Made by a program: the position numbers and the translations under genes. A stretch of DNA of 64,000 nucleotides from Helicobacter canadensis MIT 98-5491. GTDB lineage: Bacteria; Campylobacterota; Campylobacteria; Campylobacterales; Helicobacteraceae. The stretch lies in the NCBI RefSeq assembly GCF_000162575.1, contig NZ_CM000776.2:1058950-1122949 (forward strand), given 5' to 3'. Below, piece after piece: positions 58,953-64,000 of the stretch (the first letter of the stretch is position 1; each line of letters opens with the position of its first letter). Under the pieces are notes generated by a model, which worked only from the letters and a program-made list of their open reading frames with translations, did no database searches and was not told the DNA's origin.

Positions 58953-59381
58953 AAATATCCTTTAGCTCAAATTTTAAAAATAAACATTATACATTTTTAT
59001 TATAAAAGCAATCTAATAGAAAAAAGTAATTTGTTTGCAAAACATTTTCTTTAGCTTTTATGAACTATAGAAACAATACAATATAAAAGAAATGATGAAA
59101 TATTTTACTTAAACTTGTGCTTGATACTAAAATCATAAGCTTTGTAAGCTCTTAAAAAGCACTTTTACATCCAAAAAAAAATAACTTCAAAAACAAAATC
59201 TAACGCTTTTTATATTAATAAATATTTTTTATTCTTTACACTTTTTAATGCACAAAAATTATTTTTCAATGAAACTATGCAACCCAAAAGTTAATTTTTA
59301 AAATAAAGAAGAATTCACAAGAAGATAAATAAGAAAAATTTTATTATAAAATGCACATTTTGTGCATTTTATAAAAGTAAA
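58953..59381. other. 429-base intergenic region: serB promoter and ppsA terminator, otherwise empty
   Basis: Holds TGTATAAT on the minus strand (TATAAT at 58986-58991), a likely -10 for serB about 35 bases before its ATG, and the strong hairpin at 59344-59374 just after ppsA. The ~340 bases between are very AT-rich with no ORF over about 30 codons and no tRNA cloverleaf I can see. A small RNA cannot be excluded. Confidence 0.6.
59344..59374. terminator. Perfect 14-bp-stem hairpin after ppsA
   Basis: Arms TTATAAAATGCACA (59344-59357) and TGTGCATTTTATAA (59361-59374), loop 3 bases, 7 bases past the ppsA stop. On the minus strand it is followed by TAAAATTTTTCTT, so an intrinsic terminator is likely despite an AT-rich stem. 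Confidence 0.7.
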
Positions 59382-61805
59382 TTAAGAGATTCCAAGTCTT
59401 TTTTCAAGCTTAACAATTCGATCCCAAGTTTCAATCACAGAATCAGGATTTAATGAAATTGAAGTAATTCCATTTTCCACTAAAAATTCTGCAATTTCTG
59501 GATAATCACTAGGTGCTTGTCCACAGATTCCACAATATTTATTATGTTTTTTACAAGCATCAATTGCCATTTTAAACATTTTAAGAAGTGCTGGATTTCT
59601 TTCATCAAACACATGGCTAACAAGTTCTCCATCTCTATCAACCCCTAAAGTCAATTGCGTAAGGTCATTAGAGCCAATTGAATAACCATCAAAAAGTTGC
59701 AAAAACTCATCAGCTAAAATCACATTCACCGGCAATTCACACATAACATAAATTTCCAATCCATTTTCACCTTGCACTAATCCATTTTTACGCATAATCT
59801 CCAAAACTCTTCTACCTTCTTCTGGAGTCCTAAGAAATGGAATCATAATTTTCATATTAGAAAATCCCATTTCATTACGCGCCATTGCTAAAGCTTGGCA
59901 TTCCCACTCAAAGGCTTGTCTGTATTGATCAGAGTAATATCGACTAGCACCACGATAGCCAAGCATAGGATTCTCTTCGTGTGGTTCATAGTCTTTTCCA
60001 CCCACCATACGACAATATTCATTAGATTTAAAATCGCTTGTCCTAACAATGACAGGTTTAGGATAAAATGCTGCTGCGATCATCCCCACACCTTCAGCAA
60101 TTTTTTTAACAAAGAAATCTTTAGGATTAGCATAGCCAGACATAATCTCTTTTACGCCCTCAACACCATCAAATTCCTTATTTCCATTGTGCAAATCCAT
60201 CAAAGCAAGTGGGTGAGCTTTAATATAATTATTAATAATAAATTCCATTCTTGCAAGTCCAACACCATTATTTGGAATCATAGAAAAGGCAAAGGCTTTC
60301 TCGGGATTTCCAATATTCATATAAATCTTAGTTTTGGGTTGCTCTAATGAACTTAAATCAACTTTTTCTACTTCATATTCATAGATTCCATTATAAACAA
60401 ATCCATCTTCCCCTTCTGCACAAGAAACCGTTACTTCCATACCGGTTTCTAGCTTTTCTGTCGCTCCAACTGCCCCAACAATCGCTGGCACACCAATCTC
60501 TCTTGCTACAATAGCCGCATGACAAGTCCTACCCCCACGATTTGTAATCACTGCTGCTGCTTTTTTCATAGCTGGTTCCCAATCTGGATCAGTATTGTCC
60601 GTTACAAGAATTTCACCTCTTTTTAACTCACCCATATTAGCAATATTATCTATAACGCGAATTTTTCCTGTTCCGATTTTTCCACCTACCGCTTTTCCGC
60701 TCAATAAAATCTCTTTTTCGCTTTTATCTTTAAAGAAATATTTCTCTAAAGTATTATTTTGTTTCTTCATTTTTTGGCTTTGCACCGTTTCAGGTCGTGC
60801 TTGAACAATGAAAATCTCTCCACTATTGCCATCTTTTGCCCACTCCATATCCATAGGGCGATACTCTCCTGCTTCTTTAGTGTAATGCTTTTCAATCAAA
60901 ATTGCATAACGCGCTAGAGTTAAAACTTCTTCATCACTCAAAGAAAAACTTTTAAGTTCTTCTTCTGTGGTTTCAATATTTTTAGTAGGATGCTTGGCTC
61001 CAGGTGCAGCATAGACCATCTTGATATTTTTATACCCCAATTGTCTCTTTAAAATTGGTCGTTTGCCCAACTCTAAAGCAGGCTTAAAAACATAGAATTC
61101 ATCAGGATTCACAGTCCCACCTACAACATTTTCTCCAAGACCCCACGCTGAAGTAATAAAAACTGCATCCTTAAAACCGGTTTCTGTATCAATGCTAAAC
61201 ATAACCCCAGAACTTCCTTTATCTGAACGCACCATTTTTTGAACTCCCACAGAAAGGGCAACTTTAAAGTGATCAAATCCACGCGAAGCACGATAACTCA
61301 CCGCTCTATCAGTGAAAAGTGAAGCCATACAAGATTTAATATAATGGATAAGCTCGGTTTGTCCTTGAACGCTCAAATAAGTATCTTGTTGCCCTGCAAA
61401 AGATGCATCAGGCAAATCCTCTGCCGTAGCTGAACTTCTCACAGCCACATCAGCTTCTTCCATATTATATTCTTGACTTAAAATTCTATAAGCTTCTAAA
61501 ATCTCTTCTCTTAAGTCTATAGGCAATGGAGTTCCAAAAATCATATCTCGAATCTTTTTAGAACGCACATTTAAAACATCAATCTCTGTTACATCAATTC
61601 CCTCAAGTAATTCTTTAATTTTTTCTCGGATTCCACCACTCTCCAATAAATACCAATATGCCTCACTTGTGATTGCAAAACCATTAGGCACTTTAATTCC
61701 CATAGGGACAAGCTCTTGGAACATTTCTCCAATACTTGCATTCTTACCGCCCACTACAGGCACATCTTTATTATTTAATTCCTTGAAAAACTTGATGTAT
61801 TTCAT
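59382..61805 (-). CDS. ppsA: Phosphoenolpyruvate synthase
   Basis: 807 residues. N-terminal pyruvate-binding ATP-grasp domain ('[19 protein letters not shown]' and '[19 protein letters not shown]'), central swivelling phospho-histidine domain with catalytic His in '[15 protein letters not shown]', and the C-terminal PEP/pyruvate TIM barrel ('[15 protein letters not shown]', '[10 protein letters not shown]'). It makes PEP from pyruvate and ATP for gluconeogenesis. Divergent from purL. Confidence 0.97.
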   Translation of the reverse strand: MKYIKFFKELNNKDVPVVGGKNASIGEMFQELVPMGIKVPNGFAITSEAYWYLLESGGIREKIKELLEGIDVTEIDVLNVRSKKIRDMIFGTPLPIDLREEILEAYRILSQEYNMEEADVAVRSSATAEDLPDASFAGQQDTYLSVQGQTELIHYIKSCMASLFTDRAVSYRASRGFDHFKVALSVGVQKMVRSDKGSSGVMFSIDTETGFKDAVFITSAWGLGENVVGGTVNPDEFYVFKPALELGKRPILKRQLGYKNIKMVYAAPGAKHPTKNIETTEEELKSFSLSDEEVLTLARYAILIEKHYTKEAGEYRPMDMEWAKDGNSGEIFIVQARPETVQSQKMKKQNNTLEKYFFKDKSEKEILLSGKAVGGKIGTGKIRVIDNIANMGELKRGEILVTDNTDPDWEPAMKKAAAVITNRGGRTCHAAIVAREIGVPAIVGAVGATEKLETGMEVTVSCAEGEDGFVYNGIYEYEVEKVDLSSLEQPKTKIYMNIGNPEKAFAFSMIPNNGVGLARMEFIINNYIKAHPLALMDLHNGNKEFDGVEGVKEIMSGYANPKDFFVKKIAEGVGMIAAAFYPKPVIVRTSDFKSNEYCRMVGGKDYEPHEENPMLGYRGASRYYSDQYRQAFEWECQALAMARNEMGFSNMKIMIPFLRTPEEGRRVLEIMRKNGLVQGENGLEIYVMCELPVNVILADEFLQLFDGYSIGSNDLTQLTLGVDRDGELVSHVFDERNPALLKMFKMAIDACKKHNKYCGICGQAPSDYPEIAEFLVENGITSISLNPDSVIETWDRIVKLEKRLGIS

Positions 61806-61920
61806 TTTGCTTTTTCTCCTTAATTCCTTTTAGACCAATTTTAAAAAAATACTCACTATTCTACTAAAAATAACTTTATCTCAATCTTAGTTTATTCATA
61901 CTTTAAAGGTCAATTTGATA

Positions 61921-61940
61921 AACTTTTAATTATAAAAGTT
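61921..61940. repeat. Palindrome in the ppsA/purL divergent gap
   Basis: Perfect 8-base arms AACTTTTA and TAAAAGTT around ATTA, about 53 bases before the purL ATG and 116 before ppsA. It could be an operator or a hairpin in the purL leader. Confidence 0.45.
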
Positions 61941-61992
61941 ATTTTTTGTAAAAATTACTCAAAAACTCATTTCAAAACAACAAGGAAAAGGT

Positions 61993-64000
61993 ATGGAAAA
62001 TTTAGAAAAGATTCTAAAGCAACATAAACTCACTCAAGAAGATTATCAAAACATTCTCAATATTTTAAAAAGAGAGCCTAATTTGGTAGAAATTGGAATT
62101 TTTTCTGCTATGTGGAGCGAACATTGTAGTTATAAATCTAGTAAAATTTATCTTAATGGCTTTCCTACACGCGCACCTTGGGTAATCCAAGGTCCTGGAG
62201 AAAATGCTGGAATCATTGATATTGGTGGGGGTTATGGGGCAGTTTTTAAAATGGAATCCCATAATCATCCTAGCTTTATTGAGCCTTATGCTGGTGCGGC
62301 AACAGGCGTTGGTGGAATCATGCGTGATATTTTTACTATGGGAGCTAGACCCGTTGCAAGTCTTAATTCTATCCGCTTTGGTAATATTACTAAAACAGAT
62401 TCTATAGGAGCAAAACACCGCTATTTATTACGCGGGGTTGTCGCAGGAATCGGAGGCTATGGAAATTGTATGGGAGTGCCAACCATTGGTGGAGAAATGA
62501 GTTTTGAAGATTGCTATGAGGGCAATATTTTGGTTAATGCTTTCACTTTAGGAATTGTTAAAAATGATGAAATTTTTTATGGTAAAGCTGAGGGAATTGG
62601 AAATCCTGTTATTTATGTAGGCTCCAAAACCGGACGCGATGGTTTAGGTGGTGCGGTGATGAGCTCTGATAGCTTTAATGAAGATTCTAAATCCTTGCGT
62701 CCTACCGTGCAAGTGGGCGATCCATTTACCGAAAAACTGCTTTTAGAAGCGTGTTTAGAATTATTTAAAAAAGATTTAATTGTTGGGATTCAAGATATGG
62801 GTGCAGCAGGACTTACAAGCTCTAGCTTTGAAATGGCTGGGCGTAGTGGAAGCGGTATGATTATGCATCTTGATAAAGTTCCTACTCGTGAAGCCAATAT
62901 GACACCTTATGAATTAATGTTAAGTGAATCGCAAGAGAGGATGTTGATTTGCGCTAAAAAAGGTTGCGAAAAAGAAATTTTAGAGATTTTTACAAAATGG
63001 GAATTAGATTGTGCCATTGTAGGTGAAGTTACCAATAGTGGAAAAATGGAGTTATATTGGTATAATGAAAAATGTGCTGAAATCCCAATCGCTCCTTTGA
63101 GTGAAAAATCGCCAATTCTTAAAAGACCTGTGAGCGAAAATCCAACTTACCTTAACCATATAGAATCACTCAAGCAAGAAACACTTCAAAAATTAGATTC
63201 TAATGAAGTTTTTAAAACTCTTCTTCAAAGCCCTGATGTGAGTGATAAAGCTTGGGTTTATGAACAATATGATAGCACAGTTCAAACTAATACTCTCACT
63301 AAAATTGGCAGTGGTGGTGCAAGTGCAATTAGAGTTAAAGAAAATGGTAAAGGAATAGCAATGAGTGTAGCTTGTCCTGTCCGATTATGTTACCTTAATC
63401 CCAAAGAAGGTGCTAAACAAGCTGTTGCAAAAGTTGGTCGAGATATTGCTCTAAGGGGTGGAAGGGCTCTAGCTATTACAGATTGTCTAAACTTTGGAAA
63501 TCCAGAAAATCCTGAAGTAATGTGGCAATTCAAGGAATCTTGCGAAGGAATCAAAGAAGCTTGCAAAGCTCTCAATACCCCTGTAGTTAGCGGAAATGTA
63601 AGTCTTTATAATCAAACCAATAATAGCGATATTTACCCCACTCCAAGCATTGCAGGAGTTGGAGTTATTGATGATATTTATCATCTTTTGCGTAGTGATT
63701 TTAACCAAGAAGACACTGAAGTTTATTTGCTTAAATCCAAAAATGCTACCCCACAATTTGGCGGGAGTCTTTTTGCGAAATATTTTGCTAACAGCATTAA
63801 AGGTGAAATTTCATCTATCAATCTTAATGATGAATTGTTTTTATGGAGTGTATTAGCTAGTGCAAAAGAACACAAAATCTTAAAAGCAGCTGTTGATATT
63901 TATCAAGGTGGATTAGCCATTGCTCTAGCTAAGGCTTGTATTAAAGGCAACATTGGTTGCAAAAGTGTTCAAACTCTTGATAATCAAGCACTTTTTGGTG
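61993..64000 (+). CDS. purL: Phosphoribosylformylglycinamidine synthase subunit PurL (partial at window end)
   Basis: Open from the ATG at 61993 (AAGGAAAAGGT upstream) to the end of the window, about 669 codons. '[17 protein letters not shown]' near residue 40 carries the catalytic His of small-type PurL; '[10 protein letters not shown]' near 90 binds Mg-ATP; '[16 protein letters not shown]' and '[13 protein letters not shown]' follow. It makes FGAM from FGAR with PurQ and PurS, which are not in the window. A ~117-residue minus-strand frame inside it is a shadow. Confidence 0.96.
   Translation, partial: MENLEKILKQHKLTQEDYQNILNILKREPNLVEIGIFSAMWSEHCSYKSSKIYLNGFPTRAPWVIQGPGENAGIIDIGGGYGAVFKMESHNHPSFIEPYAGAATGVGGIMRDIFTMGARPVASLNSIRFGNITKTDSIGAKHRYLLRGVVAGIGGYGNCMGVPTIGGEMSFEDCYEGNILVNAFTLGIVKNDEIFYGKAEGIGNPVIYVGSKTGRDGLGGAVMSSDSFNEDSKSLRPTVQVGDPFTEKLLLEACLELFKKDLIVGIQDMGAAGLTSSSFEMAGRSGSGMIMHLDKVPTREANMTPYELMLSESQERMLICAKKGCEKEILEIFTKWELDCAIVGEVTNSGKMELYWYNEKCAEIPIAPLSEKSPILKRPVSENPTYLNHIESLKQETLQKLDSNEVFKTLLQSPDVSDKAWVYEQYDSTVQTNTLTKIGSGGASAIRVKENGKGIAMSVACPVRLCYLNPKEGAKQAVAKVGRDIALRGGRALAITDCLNFGNPENPEVMWQFKESCEGIKEACKALNTPVVSGNVSLYNQTNNSDIYPTPSIAGVGVIDDIYHLLRSDFNQEDTEVYLLKSKNATPQFGGSLFAKYFANSIKGEISSINLNDELFLWSVLASAKEHKILKAAVDIYQGGLAIALAKACIKGNIGCKSVQTLDNQALFG

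Noticed and set aside
62065-62418. 117-residue minus-strand frame near the window end
   Set aside because: Shadow of purL, whose conserved motifs are on the plus strand over the same bases.
1-64000. tRNA or rRNA genes
   Set aside because: Gaps were scanned by eye for cloverleaf and CCA-type ends; none seen. A tRNAscan run would be decisive.

Overview
The window is AT-rich bacterial chromosome (coding GC visibly low, roughly a third). Gene content points to Helicobacter (Campylobacterota): a single XerH-type recombinase next to a dif-like site, an HsrA/CosR-type regulator, a class II DAHP synthase, DcuA with AspA, an FAD/Fe-S D-lactate dehydrogenase, biotin-carrying PycB and a 'SprA-related' protein. 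Purine biosynthesis genes (purU, purH, purL) argue against gastric H. pylori, which lacks the de novo route, and favour an enterohepatic species. Species is not assigned.

Layout. 1-7.6 kb: end of aspA, dcuA, an M48 lipoprotein peptidase, lepA, sppA-purU-EamA transporter, and a DUF411 protein. 7.6-9 kb: candidate difH site, a repeat-rich leader and xerH, suggesting the replication terminus; about 70% of genes to the right lie on the minus strand, as expected if that arm is replicated toward this site. 9-11 kb: a two-gene operon of zinc-ribbon proteins (DjlA/TerB-like J-domain protein and WG-repeat membrane protein). 11-16.4 kb: flagellar hook operon fliK-flgD-flgE behind a sigma54 promoter. 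16.5-22 kb: typA, nrdA, PIN-PhoH. 22-36.8 kb: minus-strand housekeeping run (xseA, pycB, SprA-related, alaS, D-LDH, dapE, cmoA, ribF, tlyA, a lipoprotein, ugd). 36.9-40.7 kb: pyrB, LysE exporter, rho, murI. 40.8-43.5 kb: lytic-transglycosylase-like protein, a sensor kinase broken by a T8 tract, and an HsrA/CosR orthologue. 43.8-48.8 kb: aroF, gltA, lolA, yqhA-like, hemE. 48.9-53.5 kb: secA, LolC/E-type permease, radical SAM. 53.5-61.8 kb: purH, lptG-like, pth, rplY, tal, serB, ppsA. The window ends inside purL.

How it fits together: central carbon metabolism (aspA/dcuA, pycB, gltA, ppsA, tal, D-LDH) for an amino-acid- and organic-acid-using microaerophile; translation and envelope housekeeping; and flagellar hook assembly. 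The most notable observations are (1) the HsrA/CosR orthologue keeps a canonical phosphoacceptor Asp51 and is followed by a sensor kinase whose frame depends on one base in a poly-T tract; (2) the FlgE hook protein carries four tandem repeats resembling carbohydrate-binding modules; (3) the difH/xerH locus; and (4) the zinc-ribbon J-like/WG operon with an altered HPD motif. All assignments come from reading the sequence and recalled family knowledge; no database search was run.
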